A stretch of DNA of 64,000 bases, from contig NZ_LR131147.1 of the NCBI RefSeq assembly GCF_900626285.1, positions 833,609 through 897,608 on the forward strand, in the 5' to 3' direction. Below are positions 8,483-18,720 of this stretch, piece after piece (within the stretch, counting starts at the first letter, position 1; every line of letters starts with the position of its first letter). The stretch comes from Intestinimonas massiliensis (ex Afouda et al. 2020) (GTDB lineage: Bacteria; Bacillota; Clostridia; Oscillospirales; Oscillospiraceae). The notes under the pieces are model-generated. The model had not been told where the DNA came from. It did not search any database and worked only from the letters and a program-made list of their open reading frames with translations. Both the position numbers and the translations under genes were made by a program.

Positions 8483-8959
8483 GTGTTTATCTTTACCGCC
8501 AAGATCCGCAAGGGCCGGATCGCCGCCGTGGCCGTGGCCGCCGCTGTGGTGTGCGGCGTTTTGGTGACCGGGTCCGTCCTGGCGGGAGGACGGGACGCGG
8601 CCGCTTCCGCCGCCGTCAGCCCCAAGGGGATCAAGACCAACGAGGACCGGATCGCCTACCTGGGCAGCTACGGCTGGACCGTATCCGAGGAGCCGGTGTC
8701 CGTGGAGGAGCTCATCATCCCGGAGGAATTTGACGAGACCTACAGTCAATATCTGGACCTCCAGGCCTCCCAGGGCTTCGATCTGACGGAGTACGCCGGC
8801 AAGCGGGTAAAGCGGTACACCTATCAGGTGACCAATTATCCCACCGGGGAATCCGGAGTCCAGGCCGGGCTGCTTATCTACAAAAACACCGTCATCGGCG
8901 GCGATGTGCTCTCCGCCCAGCTGGGCGGCTTCATCCACGGCCTGGAGATGCCCTCCTGA
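8483..8959 (+). CDS. DUF4830-like membrane-anchored protein
   Basis: 158 residues from GTG 8483; GGGAG lies about 8 nt upstream. A basic start (TAKIRKGR) and one membrane segment (about 13-33) precede an extracytoplasmic domain with NEDRIAYLGSYGWTV, a pattern I associate with DUF4830 proteins of Clostridia. No catalytic residues are evident. Upstream in-frame TTG codons would overlap the promoter region of the divergent synthase gene, so they were not used. Role unknown. Confidence 0.7.
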   Translation: MFIFTAKIRKGRIAAVAVAAAVVCGVLVTGSVLAGGRDAAASAAVSPKGIKTNEDRIAYLGSYGWTVSEEPVSVEELIIPEEFDETYSQYLDLQASQGFDLTEYAGKRVKRYTYQVTNYPTGESGVQAGLLIYKNTVIGGDVLSAQLGGFIHGLEMPS

Positions 8960-8964
8960 CAGGA

Positions 8965-8995
8965 ACAGCGCGGCGCCCGCCCGGCGCCGCGCTGT
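8965..8995. terminator. Bidirectional terminator hairpin
   Basis: ACAGCGCGGCGCC and complement form a 13-bp stem with 5-nt loop, followed by TTTCGC, between two convergent genes (stops at 8959 and 9002). It can serve both. Confidence 0.7.
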
Positions 8996-9001
8996 TTCGC
9001 T

Positions 9002-9523
9002 TCAGGACAGGAAACCGGAAGCCCGGTACAGGAAGATCAGGTACTGGATCCCCGCCACCAGGGCGGCAATCACCGTCGGGATCATCACCAGCGCCGCCAG
9101 GATCACCACCCCCGGGATCAGGGCCAGCAGGGTGCACACCACGGTGATCACTGTACACACCACATACAGCTTCCAGACAAACCGTCCCTTGGCGGCGGTG
9201 GCCGGGTCGCCGGTCTCGTCCAGAATGTCGGCGGTGATGTTGCACACCAGATAGACCATCACAAAGAACAGGATGCTGTTGACCACTCCCAGCGGAGGGA
9301 TGAAAATCGCCAGCACCTCCACCACGATAGCGGCAATATCAATCCAGAAGGCCGTCCGGTAGCCATCCGCCGCCGCGGAGGCCTCATTCAGGCCCACCAG
9401 AATCATGATTGCGCCCACCAGAGCCAGGATGCCCCCGATCAAAGGGATAAAAGACAGGATCACCAGGATCTCGCCGATGAACACCTTGTTCAGGCCGCGG
9501 CCGGCCGCGGTATAATCCATCAT
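9002..9523 (-). CDS. Multi-pass membrane protein of unknown function
   Basis: 173 residues with four to five hydrophobic segments (about 15-45, 62-88, 120-140, 145-165) and a short polar loop (DETGDPATAAKGR). The start ATG overlaps the stop of the MscS gene by 4 nt (ATGA), so the two are translationally coupled. No conserved catalytic motif was seen. It may accompany the channel or sense membrane state, but that rests only on the coupling. Confidence 0.75.
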   Translation of the reverse strand: MMDYTAAGRGLNKVFIGEILVILSFIPLIGGILALVGAIMILVGLNEASAAADGYRTAFWIDIAAIVVEVLAIFIPPLGVVNSILFFVMVYLVCNITADILDETGDPATAAKGRFVWKLYVVCTVITVVCTLLALIPGVVILAALVMIPTVIAALVAGIQYLIFLYRASGFLS

Positions 9524-10380
9524 GTCCGCTCCTCCTTTTTCTCCACGATCCGCACATCCAGCTGATTATAGGGGATCTCAATGCCGTTCTGGTCAAAGGC
9601 CGCCTTGATCTGCTCCAGCAGGTCGAAATACAGGTCCCAGTAGTCCACAGTGGCGCACCACACCCGGACGGTGTATTCAACGGAGCTGTCCTTCAGGGCG
9701 GACATCCGCACAAAGGGCTCCGGGGTAAACAGCGCCTTAGGGTGGGCGCCCACTACCGCCTTGATGCAGGAGATCACCTGCCGGGGGTCGCTGTCGTAGG
9801 ACACGCCGAACACCAGGTCCACCCGCCGCTTCTCCTCACTGGAGTAGTTGGTGATCTTTTCCCCGGAAATCTGTCCGTTGGGAATGGAGATCACCTTGTT
9901 GTCCACCGTGGCCAGCTTGGTGTAGGCCAGACCCACCTCTTTCACCGTGCCGCCAACGCCGCCGGCCTCCACATAATCCCCCGCCTTGAAGGGTTTGGAG
10001 ACCAGGACCTGGATGCCGCCGGCCAGGTTGGACAGGGTACCCTGGATAGCCAGGGAGACCGCCAGGCCCAGCACCCCCAGCAGAGCCACCAGGCTGGTCA
10101 TGGGCACACCGATGTAGTCCAGCACGATACATAGGGTAATCAGCCACAGAATCACCCGAAGGGCAGCATGGATAAAGGTATGCAGGCTCTTCTCCATCTC
10201 CAGGCGGACAAAAGCCCGGTCCACCAGCTTGAGGATGATCTTCATGGCCACCATGCAGCCCACGAACAGCAGCACGATGGTAATGAGCTTCTGCAGGCTC
10301 AGATTGTTGAAAAAGCCGCTGACGGACTGGATGGTCTCCTCCGCGTCCTCCGCGGTGATGTTGGTAAGATTGCTCAGCAT
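9520..10380 (-). CDS. MscS-family mechanosensitive ion channel
   Basis: 286 residues. Membrane segments lie at about 32-52, 65-85 and the pore-lining TM3 at about 100-125 (GVLGLAVSLAIQGTLSNLAG). A beta domain (PFKAGDYVEAGGVGGTVKEV and VISIPNGQISG) and the C-terminal alpha/beta vestibule follow. This is the short, E. coli MscS-like form. It opens on membrane tension to release solutes during osmotic downshock. First gene of a two-gene operon with the membrane protein ending at 9002. Confidence 0.93.
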   Translation of the reverse strand: MLSNLTNITAEDAEETIQSVSGFFNNLSLQKLITIVLLFVGCMVAMKIILKLVDRAFVRLEMEKSLHTFIHAALRVILWLITLCIVLDYIGVPMTSLVALLGVLGLAVSLAIQGTLSNLAGGIQVLVSKPFKAGDYVEAGGVGGTVKEVGLAYTKLATVDNKVISIPNGQISGEKITNYSSEEKRRVDLVFGVSYDSDPRQVISCIKAVVGAHPKALFTPEPFVRMSALKDSSVEYTVRVWCATVDYWDLYFDLLEQIKAAFDQNGIEIPYNQLDVRIVEKKEERT

Positions 10381-10508
10381 CGCCCATCCCCCCTTCCGGA
10401 ACCCATTCTATCATAGCTTTCCGCCGGGGACAAGCCCTGTTCCTCCGCTGGAAACAGAAGGTATTATGTGTTATACTGGGAAAAAAGAGCGGAGAGCAGG
10501 TGGCGGCC

Positions 10509-10688
10509 ATGAGGAACGCGCGGACGGAATTTGAGCGGCAGCTGGACCGGGAGACCGAGGCCCGCATCGCCCGGATGGAGGAGCCGGACTACCCCTTCCC
10601 CCGGCGGTTTTCCCGGCGGGACTGGCTGCTGTGGGCGCTGGTGACGGTGGGCAGTCTGGCCATGCTCATCCTGGGGGCCAGGCTGTGA
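10509..10688 (+). CDS. Small single-pass membrane protein
   Basis: 59 residues from ATG 10509 (AGGTGG 5 nt before; GTG 10500 is an alternative start). A charged N-terminal half (TEFERQLDRETEARIARME) is followed by one membrane helix (WLLWALVTVGSLAMLILGA). The stop overlaps the GTG of the NCS1 permease by 4 nt, so it is coupled to it. Possibly a small accessory subunit of the transporter, an inference from position only. Confidence 0.65.
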   Translation: MRNARTEFERQLDRETEARIARMEEPDYPFPRRFSRRDWLLWALVTVGSLAMLILGARL

Positions 10689-12103
10689 GGGGGCGGTCCG
10701 TGGAGGACCGGGTGGCCCGGGAGGCCCTGTTCGGTTCCCTTCCTGTCCTTTCCGACCAGCGGCTGTACGGCTTCGCCGACGCCCTGCTCCTCCTCTCCGG
10801 CTACTGCATCGCCACCTGGAGCTACACCCAGGGGGCCTACCTGGCCACCCTGGTGGGGTTCCGGCAGCTGGTCATCGGGGTCTTTTTCGGGGCCATCCTC
10901 ATGCTGTGCGTCTACCAGCTCCCCGTCATCCTGTCGGTGCGGTACGGCATCGACATCTGGATCTGGCTGCGGGCGGTGTTCGGCGGCCGGGGCGTCATGG
11001 TGATGACGGTGGTCATCATTCTGATCAACTACCCCTGGTATGCCGTGTGCGCCGACCTGTTTGCCGCCTCCATGATGCGTCTGGCGGCCCTGCTGGGGCT
11101 GGAGCTGCCGGGGAGCTTTCACCCGGCGCTGGGCCTGGCCTGCGTGCTGGCGGGCACCCTGCTGGCCCTGCGGGGGCCGGGGCCCATGACCAAAGTGACC
11201 CGGATACTGGTGCCCCTGCTGCTGGCGGTGGGGGTGCTGGTGGTGATCGTGGGATTCCGGGCGGTCCCCTTCCAGGTCATCTGGAACTACCGGCCCAAGG
11301 CTCAAAACGGCTTTGCCTACCTCATGTCCATTGAGGCCAACTTCGCCTTCGTCATCACCCTGGTGGGCGGCATGGCGGGGGTGCCCCGGCTCACCCGCAG
11401 CGAGCGCTCCGGCTTCTGGGCCGGTGTGCTGGGCCAGGGGGCGGCAGGCTCCTTCTTCGTGGTGGTTGGGGCGGTCATGGCCATCGCCACCGGCCACGTC
11501 ACCGGCCGGATGGCAGAGGACCCCACCCTGATGCTGGCGGTGCTGGCCGCCCCCGCCATGGCCCTGTGCTCCCTGCTACTGGTGGCCTTCGCCAACATCG
11601 GCACCCAGGCGGTAGGGGCCTACCTGTACGGGGTGATGCTCAAGTCCGCCTTCCGCACCGCCGGCTACCGGGTGATCCTGCTGATCCTCACCGTCTACGC
11701 CTGTGGTCTGGTGCTGTGGGGTGGCGTAGTGGATTACTTCGGCTCCTTCCTCACCCTGAGTGCCTCCATCTACGCGCCCCTGGCCGCCCTCCTCTTTACC
11801 GACTTTTTCCTGGTGCGGCGGCAGAAGCTGGCCCTCCGCTCTGCCTACGGCCTGCCGGGCTACACCGCCTACCGCTACACCGGCGGCTTCAACTGGGTGG
11901 GGCTGGCCTGCGTGGCGGTGGGGGTGGTCCTGTCCCTGGCGGTCTATGACCCGGTGTCCGGTACGGTGCGGTGCGCCCTCTTGTTCATCCTGACCCCCAC
12001 CGGCCTGTCCTTTTTGGGAACGGGCCTGCTATACACCCTGCTCAGCTATGTGCCCCCCGTCCGCCGCTATCTGCTCCGGGACCGAGGTGAGATCACAGTA
12101 TGA
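10685..12103 (+). CDS. NCS1-family nucleobase/cytosine permease-like transporter
   Basis: 472 residues from GTG 10685, which overlaps the upstream stop (GTGA). About 12 hydrophobic segments. The first ones (YGFADALLLLSGYCIATW, YLATLVGFRQLVIGVFFG) resemble NCS1 permeases of the CodB type. These import purines, pyrimidines or related compounds with Na+ or H+; the substrate is not deducible. No cytosine deaminase or purine gene lies beside it. Instead the stop overlaps the start of a PlsC-like acyltransferase by 4 nt, an unusual partner. Confidence 0.8.
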   Translation: MRGRSVEDRVAREALFGSLPVLSDQRLYGFADALLLLSGYCIATWSYTQGAYLATLVGFRQLVIGVFFGAILMLCVYQLPVILSVRYGIDIWIWLRAVFGGRGVMVMTVVIILINYPWYAVCADLFAASMMRLAALLGLELPGSFHPALGLACVLAGTLLALRGPGPMTKVTRILVPLLLAVGVLVVIVGFRAVPFQVIWNYRPKAQNGFAYLMSIEANFAFVITLVGGMAGVPRLTRSERSGFWAGVLGQGAAGSFFVVVGAVMAIATGHVTGRMAEDPTLMLAVLAAPAMALCSLLLVAFANIGTQAVGAYLYGVMLKSAFRTAGYRVILLILTVYACGLVLWGGVVDYFGSFLTLSASIYAPLAALLFTDFFLVRRQKLALRSAYGLPGYTAYRYTGGFNWVGLACVAVGVVLSLAVYDPVSGTVRCALLFILTPTGLSFLGTGLLYTLLSYVPPVRRYLLRDRGEITV

Positions 12104-13332
12104 AGAAACGAGACATCGACCCCACCCCCTTTGACCGGAAGCGGGAGCCGCCCCGGCAGAATCCGCTGATCATGCCCGCCCTGTGGCTGTGGTGCTGGCT
12201 GGCTACCCGTTCCGGGAAACTGCGCATCCATAAGATCAATATGAAAGGGCTCAGGCCCCCCTTTCTGGTGCTGGCTACCCACCACGCCTTTATGGATTTC
12301 TACGTCACCCCTCTGTGTCTCTTCCCCCACCGGGCCAACTATGTCTCCGAGCTGGAGGGGTTTGAGCACTACGGAGAGTGGCCCTACCGGCAGATCGGCT
12401 GTCTGGGCACCCGGAAATTCGTCAACGATCTGGCCCTGGTGCGCAACATCCGCCGGTGCATGGACCGGGGCGGCATTCTGGTGCTCTATCCCGAGGCCCG
12501 GTACGCCAACGTGGGTACCAGCTCTCCCCTGCCCCCCTCCACCGCCAAGCTGATCCGGTATCTGAAGGTGCCGGTTGTCACCATCAACATGAAGGGCAAC
12601 TACCTCCAGTCCCCCATTTGGAACCTGAAAAAGCGGAAGGGGGTCCGGCTGGAGGCCGACGTGCAGCAGCTGCTGACGGCGGAGGAGGCAGGGATGCTGC
12701 CCTTGGAGGATATCCAGCAAAAGGTGGAAACGGCCCTCACCTACGACGAGTACGCCTGGCAGGCCCAACAGGGCATGGTCATCGACGCCCCCTGGCGGGC
12801 GGAAGGACTGGAGCACCCTCTGTATCAGTGTGCCTCCTGCGGTGCGGAATTCCGTATGGCCTCCAAGGGGACGGAACTGTTCTGCACCGCCTGCGGCGCC
12901 CGCTGGCGGATGAACGAGCTGGGGGGTCTGGAGGGTCCCCGGTTCTCCCGCATCCCCGACTGGTACGAGTGGGAGCGCGGTCAGGTAGAAGAGGAGATCC
13001 AACGGGGTACCTATAATCTGGACCTGAAGGTGCGGGTCCAGTCCCTGCCCAACGCGGTGAACTTCATCGAGCTGGGCGAGGGCAGGCTGCGCCACGGGCC
13101 GGAGGGCTTCGCCCTCACCTTTACCGACTACGGAGCGGCAGGGCCGGACACCCTGCGTTTCCCCGCCAGGTCCACCTTTTCCATCCACACCGAGTACGAC
13201 TATCGGGGACAGGGCGAGTGCATCACCCTGTCCACCCCGGACAACACCTACTTCCTCTACCCGCTGGAGCCCGGTTTCAGCGCCACCAAACTCCAGTTTG
13301 CCGCCGAGGCCCTGTGGCGGTCCTGCAATTGA
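12100..13332 (+). CDS. PlsC-like acyltransferase with zinc ribbon
   Basis: 410 residues; the start overlaps the permease stop (ATGA). The N-terminal half is a 1-acyl-glycerol-phosphate acyltransferase-like domain: the HX4D motif is HHAFMD near residue 53 and the EGTR-equivalent is YPEARY near 130. A four-cysteine zinc ribbon (CASCGAEF and CTACGARW, about 246-268) follows and then a C-terminal beta-rich domain of about 130 residues. It probably transfers an acyl chain to a lipid or to a small molecule; the zinc ribbon is not part of ordinary PlsC. It ends the operon and is followed by a good terminator. Confidence 0.8.
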   Translation: MKKRDIDPTPFDRKREPPRQNPLIMPALWLWCWLATRSGKLRIHKINMKGLRPPFLVLATHHAFMDFYVTPLCLFPHRANYVSELEGFEHYGEWPYRQIGCLGTRKFVNDLALVRNIRRCMDRGGILVLYPEARYANVGTSSPLPPSTAKLIRYLKVPVVTINMKGNYLQSPIWNLKKRKGVRLEADVQQLLTAEEAGMLPLEDIQQKVETALTYDEYAWQAQQGMVIDAPWRAEGLEHPLYQCASCGAEFRMASKGTELFCTACGARWRMNELGGLEGPRFSRIPDWYEWERGQVEEEIQRGTYNLDLKVRVQSLPNAVNFIELGEGRLRHGPEGFALTFTDYGAAGPDTLRFPARSTFSIHTEYDYRGQGECITLSTPDNTYFLYPLEPGFSATKLQFAAEALWRSCN

Positions 13333-13346
13333 TCTGAGAACGCAAA

Positions 13347-13378
13347 AGAGAGCCAGCCTGACGGCCGGCTCTCTTTTT
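13347..13378 (+). terminator. Terminator of the permease-acyltransferase operon
   Basis: AGAGAGCCaGCC paired with GGCcGGCTCTCT around TGAC, followed by TTTTTAT. Classic intrinsic terminator on the plus strand. Confidence 0.85.
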
Positions 13379-13392
13379 ATACAAGATACAAG

Positions 13393-13418
13393 AAAGACCT
13401 GCCCGAAGGCAGGTCTTT
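13393..13418 (-). terminator. Terminator downstream of tuf
   Basis: AAAGACCTGCC and its complement around a 4-nt loop, 17 nt past the tuf stop; on the minus strand the stem ends in UUU and a pyrimidine-rich stretch. Confidence 0.75.
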
Positions 13419-13434
13419 CCGTACAGAAGGAGAA

Positions 13435-14637
<1,203 letters not shown>

Positions 14638-14767
14638 TTTGGATGTTCCTCCTTAATTTCTGATCATGGGATAAAACCCTGTTTCCACAAATAAATGCGA
14701 AAATATTGTATAGCATTGCAGGGTAAAATGCAATACCTTTGTTGCAGGAAATGCCAAAAGACAGAGA

Positions 14768-16873
14768 TTAATCCTCTTTGCGGCCCCGCTCGGCGATGAT
14801 CTTCTCGGCAATGCTCTTGGGAATCTCCACATAGCTGTGGGGCTCCATGGAGTACTGGCCGCGGCCCTGAGTGGAGGAGCGCAGGTCAGTAGCATAGCCG
14901 AACATGCTGGCCAGAGGCACCAGGGCGTCCACCTGAGTGGCGCCGGGACGGCTCTCCTGGCCCTGGATCATGCCGCGGCGGCTGGTCAGGTCGCCGATGA
15001 CATTGCCCAGATACTCGTCGGGCACGATGACGGAAACCTTCATCACAGGCTCCAGCAGCACGGGGTTGGCCTTGCGCATGGCCTCCTTGAAGGCCATGGA
15101 ACCGGCGATCTTAAAGGCCATTTCAGAGGAGTCCACCTCGTGGTAGGAACCGAAGGTCAGGTGCACCTTCACGTCCACAACGGGATAGCCGGCCAGGATA
15201 CCCGCCTGCATGGCGCCCTGGATACCGGCGTCGACAGCGGGGATATACTCCTTGGGGATCACGCCGCCGGTGATCTCGTTGAGGAACTCATAGCCCTTGC
15301 CGGGCTCGTTGGGCTCGATGGTGATGCGGACGTGGCCGTACTGGCCCTTACCGCCGGACTGACGGGCATACTTGGTGTCCTGCTCCACAGCCTTCTTGAT
15401 GGTCTCCTTGTAAGCAACCTGGGGCGCGCCCACGTTGGCCTCCACCTTGAACTCGCGGAGCAGACGATCCACGATGATCTCCAGGTGCAGCTCGCCCATG
15501 CCGGCGATGATGGTCTGGCCGGTCTCTTCGTCGGTGTAGGTCTTGAAGGTGGGGTCCTCCTCGGCCAGCTTCACCAGAGCCAGGCCCATCTTCTCCTGAC
15601 CGGCCTTGGTCTTGGGCTCGATGGCCACGCGGATAACGGGCTCGGGGAACTCCATGGACTCCAGGATGATGGGGGCCTTCTCGTCACACAGGGTGTCGCC
15701 GGTGGTAGTGTTCTTCAGGCCCACGGCGGCGGCGATATCGCCGGAGTAGACCTCCTCGATGTCCTCACGGTGGTTGGCGTGCATCTGCAGGATGCGGCCC
15801 ATACGCTCCTTCTGGTTCTTGGTGCTGTTGAGCACGGAGGAACCGGTGGTCAGCGTACCGGAGTACACGCGGAAGAAGGACAGACGGCCCACATAGGGGT
15901 CGGTCATGATCTTGAACGCCAGAGCGGAGAAGGGGGCGCTGTCATCGGCAGGACGCTCGTCCTCCTCGCCGGTGTCGGGATCGGTACCCTTGATGGCGGG
16001 GATGTCCACAGGGGAGGGCATGAAGTCCACGATGGCGTCCAGCAGCTTCTGCACACCCTTGTTCTTGTAGGAGGTGCCGCAGGTCACGGGAACCAGCTTG
16101 TTGTCGATGGTGCCCTGACGGATGACCTTGCGGAGCAGATCCTGGGGAATGGGCTTCTCTTCCAGGGCCAGCTCCATGACCTCGTCGCTCAGGTCGGCGC
16201 AGGCGTCCACCAGCTTGGTGCGGTACTCCTGGGCCAACTCCATCATGTCGGCAGGGATCTCCTCCACGCGCATGTCCTTGCCCATCTCGTCATAGTAGAT
16301 GTCGGAGTCCATCTCCACCAGGTCGATGATGCCCTTGAAGGTATCCTCGGAACCGATCGGCAGCTGGATGGGCACCGCGTTGCACTTCAGACGGTCATGG
16401 ATCATGTGCAGCACGTTGTAGAAATCGGCACCCATGATGTCCATCTTGTTGACGTAGATCATGCGGGGAACCTTGTAGTGGTCGGCCTGACGCCACACAG
16501 TCTCAGACTGGGGCTCCACGCCGCCCTTGGCGCACAGCACGGTCACAGAACCGTCCAGCACGCGCAGGGAACGCTCCACCTCGACGGTGAAGTCCACGTG
16601 GCCCGGGGTGTCGATGATGTTGATACGGGTCTGGGGGAACTGGTTCTTGGAACCCTTCCAGTAGCAGGTAGTGGCGGCGGAAGTGATGGTGATGCCGCGC
16701 TCCTGCTCCTGAGCCATCCAGTCCATGGTGGCGGTACCATCATGGGTCTCACCGATCTTGTAGTTCACGCCGGTGTAGTAGAGGATGCGCTCGGTGGTAG
16801 TGGTCTTACCGGCATCGATGTGAGCCATGATGCCGATGTTTCTGGTATTCTGTAAGGTAACTTTCCTAGGCAT
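14768..16873 (-). CDS. fusA: Elongation factor G
   Basis: 701 residues, full length. G1 is AHIDAGKTTTTER, the switch II region DTPGHVDFT, G4 NKMD, and domains II-V follow. EF-G drives GTP-dependent translocation and ribosome recycling. It starts 11 nt after rpsG ends, so it is co-transcribed in the str operon. Confidence 0.98.
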   Translation of the reverse strand: MPRKVTLQNTRNIGIMAHIDAGKTTTTERILYYTGVNYKIGETHDGTATMDWMAQEQERGITITSAATTCYWKGSKNQFPQTRINIIDTPGHVDFTVEVERSLRVLDGSVTVLCAKGGVEPQSETVWRQADHYKVPRMIYVNKMDIMGADFYNVLHMIHDRLKCNAVPIQLPIGSEDTFKGIIDLVEMDSDIYYDEMGKDMRVEEIPADMMELAQEYRTKLVDACADLSDEVMELALEEKPIPQDLLRKVIRQGTIDNKLVPVTCGTSYKNKGVQKLLDAIVDFMPSPVDIPAIKGTDPDTGEEDERPADDSAPFSALAFKIMTDPYVGRLSFFRVYSGTLTTGSSVLNSTKNQKERMGRILQMHANHREDIEEVYSGDIAAAVGLKNTTTGDTLCDEKAPIILESMEFPEPVIRVAIEPKTKAGQEKMGLALVKLAEEDPTFKTYTDEETGQTIIAGMGELHLEIIVDRLLREFKVEANVGAPQVAYKETIKKAVEQDTKYARQSGGKGQYGHVRITIEPNEPGKGYEFLNEITGGVIPKEYIPAVDAGIQGAMQAGILAGYPVVDVKVHLTFGSYHEVDSSEMAFKIAGSMAFKEAMRKANPVLLEPVMKVSVIVPDEYLGNVIGDLTSRRGMIQGQESRPGATQVDALVPLASMFGYATDLRSSTQGRGQYSMEPHSYVEIPKSIAEKIIAERGRKED

Positions 16874-16884
16874 ACTCTAACTCC

Positions 16885-17355
16885 TTACCAGCGATAGTGA
16901 GCGAACGCCTTGTTGGACTCGGCCATCTTGTGGGTGTCCTCACGTTTCTTGACCGCGGAGCCAAGGTTGTTGGAGGCATCCATGATCTCGCCAGCCAGCC
17001 GCTCCTTCATGGTCTTCTCGCTGCGGTTGCGGGAGTAAGTGGTGAGCCACCGCAGACCCAGGGTCTGACGGCGCTCAGGCCGAACCTCGATAGGCACCTG
17101 ATAGGTGGCGCCGCCCACACGGCGGGCCTTAACCTCCAGGGACGGCATGATGTTCTCCAGAGCGGTGGTAAACACATCCAGAGGGTCCTTCTCGGTCTTT
17201 TCCTTGATGATGTCGAAAGCTCCGTAGACCACCTTCTGGGCCACGCCCTTCTTGCCGTCCAGCATGATGCTGTTGACCAGCTTGGTCACCAGGACGGAAT
17301 TGTAGATAGGATCGGGCAGAACCTCCCGCTTGGGTACGTTTCCTCTTCTGGGCAC
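16885..17355 (-). CDS. rpsG: 30S ribosomal protein S7
   Basis: 156 residues from GTG 17355, the standard S7 length; AAGGAGGG lies about 7 nt upstream. An ATG six codons earlier is in frame but sits within that ribosome binding site. Conserved S7 regions include VLPDPIYNSVLVTKLVN and GGATYQVPIEVRP. It nucleates the head of the small subunit by binding 16S rRNA. Confidence 0.96.
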   Translation of the reverse strand: MPRRGNVPKREVLPDPIYNSVLVTKLVNSIMLDGKKGVAQKVVYGAFDIIKEKTEKDPLDVFTTALENIMPSLEVKARRVGGATYQVPIEVRPERRQTLGLRWLTTYSRNRSEKTMKERLAGEIMDASNNLGSAVKKREDTHKMAESNKAFAHYRW

Positions 17356-17557
17356 TTTGCTTCCCTCCTTCATAGTATGATTTCATAGGTACTCGAAGGC
17401 GTTTCAAACGCCCCCGTGTAAGACAAGTGCCTGCTTGTCCAGTGCCCCACAGGAAACGCACCTATATATATAGGTAAGCGCTTCTGCAAGGACAACTGCC
17501 TTGCGCTTGACGCGCGTTGATTCATTCGATTGCTTGGAACTGACAGAAGTAAGGATC

Positions 17558-17980
17558 TTACTTCTTGCCGGCCTTGGGCCGCTTGGCGCCGTACTTGGAA
17601 CGGCCCTGCATCCGGTTGGCAACGCCCTGGGCATCCAGAGTGCCGCGGATGATGTGGTAACGCACGCCGGGCAGGTCCTTAACACGACCGCCGCGGATCA
17701 TGACCACAGAGTGCTCCTGCAGGTTGTGACCCACACCGGGAATATAAGCGGTCACTTCGTAGCCGTTGGTCAGACGCACACGGGCGATCTTACGCAGCGC
17801 GGAGTTAGGCTTCTTCGGGGTGGAGGTACGAACAGCGGTGCACACACCTCTCTTCTGGGGAGAAGGCAGGTCGGTCTCCCGATTCTTCAGAGTGTTCAGA
17901 CCCTTCTGCATGGCGGGAGAGTTGGACTTGTAGGTCACGGCCTCGCGTCCCTTCCGGACGAGCTGGTTAAACGTAGGCAT
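17558..17980 (-). CDS. rpsL: 30S ribosomal protein S12
   Basis: 140 residues. It carries the S12 signatures TPKKPNSALRK and PGVGHNLQEHSVV. The lysines and proline at streptomycin-resistance positions are the sensitive-type residues, as far as I can align by eye. It monitors codon-anticodon pairing in the decoding centre. About 200 nt separate it from rpsG. Confidence 0.97.
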   Translation of the reverse strand: MPTFNQLVRKGREAVTYKSNSPAMQKGLNTLKNRETDLPSPQKRGVCTAVRTSTPKKPNSALRKIARVRLTNGYEVTAYIPGVGHNLQEHSVVMIRGGRVKDLPGVRYHIIRGTLDAQGVANRMQGRSKYGAKRPKAGKK

Positions 17981-18054
17981 GGTTTTCCTCCTTTCTTTGG
18001 TTCTGAAATATATATTTTAACGGAACAACCAGAAGTTATACCGTTAAAATCAAA

Positions 18055-18297
18055 TTATTGCAGCAGCGCGGCCACCGCGCTGCCCACGGCGATGCCGCAG
18101 GCGGAGCCCAGCTCCTTCATCTGCGCCACCCGCTCCACGGGGATGGACTGCGCTTCACACAGGACTGCGATGGGATCGGTCACCCGAGGGTCCGCATCCT
18201 CCGCCAGGAATACGCGAACAGCCCTTCCGTCATTGATGGCCCGCTTGGTCTGCTTGACGCCGACCACCTTGGGCCCCTGCTTGAGTTCTGACAACAT
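18055..18297 (-). CDS. L7Ae-family K-turn RNA-binding protein
   Basis: 80 residues from ATG 18297 with AAGGGGA upstream; longer in-frame starts give a basic tail not seen in the family. The sequence (QTKRAINDGRAVRVFLAEDA, ELGSACGIAVGSA) matches the Firmicutes YbxF/RplGB-type L7Ae-like proteins that bind kink-turn RNA and are normally found between rpoC and rpsL. Here it is the first gene of the str operon. Upstream is a divergent hydrolase instead of rpoBC. Confidence 0.85.
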   Translation of the reverse strand: MLSELKQGPKVVGVKQTKRAINDGRAVRVFLAEDADPRVTDPIAVLCEAQSIPVERVAQMKELGSACGIAVGSAVAALLQ

Positions 18298-18383
18298 CGG
18301 GCTGCTTCCCCTTCCTTGCTTGCTTTGCGCCCCAGGGCTTTGCGCCCTTTTTGGCTTCGGCAGGCACACCTGCGCAATTTGGA

Positions 18384-18412
18384 ATTATACCATATAGCAA
18401 TAGTTTAGTCAA
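18384..18412 (-). promoter_or_regulatory. Promoter of the str operon
   Basis: On the minus strand: TTGACT (18412-18407), 17-bp spacer, TATAAT (18389-18384), about 87 nt before the L7Ae-like start. Near-perfect sigma-A promoter, as expected for ribosomal genes. Confidence 0.85.
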
Positions 18413-18634
18413 TCAGAATTTCACTAGATTTTTCAGTACTTTTGGCCCGTTTCCCGGTCAGATATGCCAGCCCCTCCGTTCTGCCGTCCCGGCAGCCCCG
18501 GGGCTGTTTCTTTTTGTTATCATTTGTTGCCAGTTTCAGGATATAAACGGCGAAAAATGTTCTGCACCCATTTTTATTTTTTCTCTCAATCCATTGCGCC
18601 GCAATCGATTGACAATCTGAGACAAAATTTCCTA

Positions 18635-18664
18635 TTGACTTTCCAGGCCAAAAGTGGTTACAAT
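18635..18664 (+). promoter_or_regulatory. Candidate promoter of the SleB-like hydrolase
   Basis: TTGACT (18635-18640), 18-bp spacer, TACAAT (18659-18664), 57 nt before the ATG at 18721. The rest of 18413-18720 is AT-rich intergenic DNA with no gene visible. Confidence 0.6.
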
Positions 18665-18720
18665 ATGGTTACAATTCAGCGACCAACAAGTAACAGACTG
18701 TAACAGGAGGATTCCTAACC

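Noticed and set aside
14837..16855. Long plus-strand open frame opposite fusA
   Set aside because: Val/Leu/His/Gly-rich mirror of EF-G with no motif; shadow of strong codon bias.
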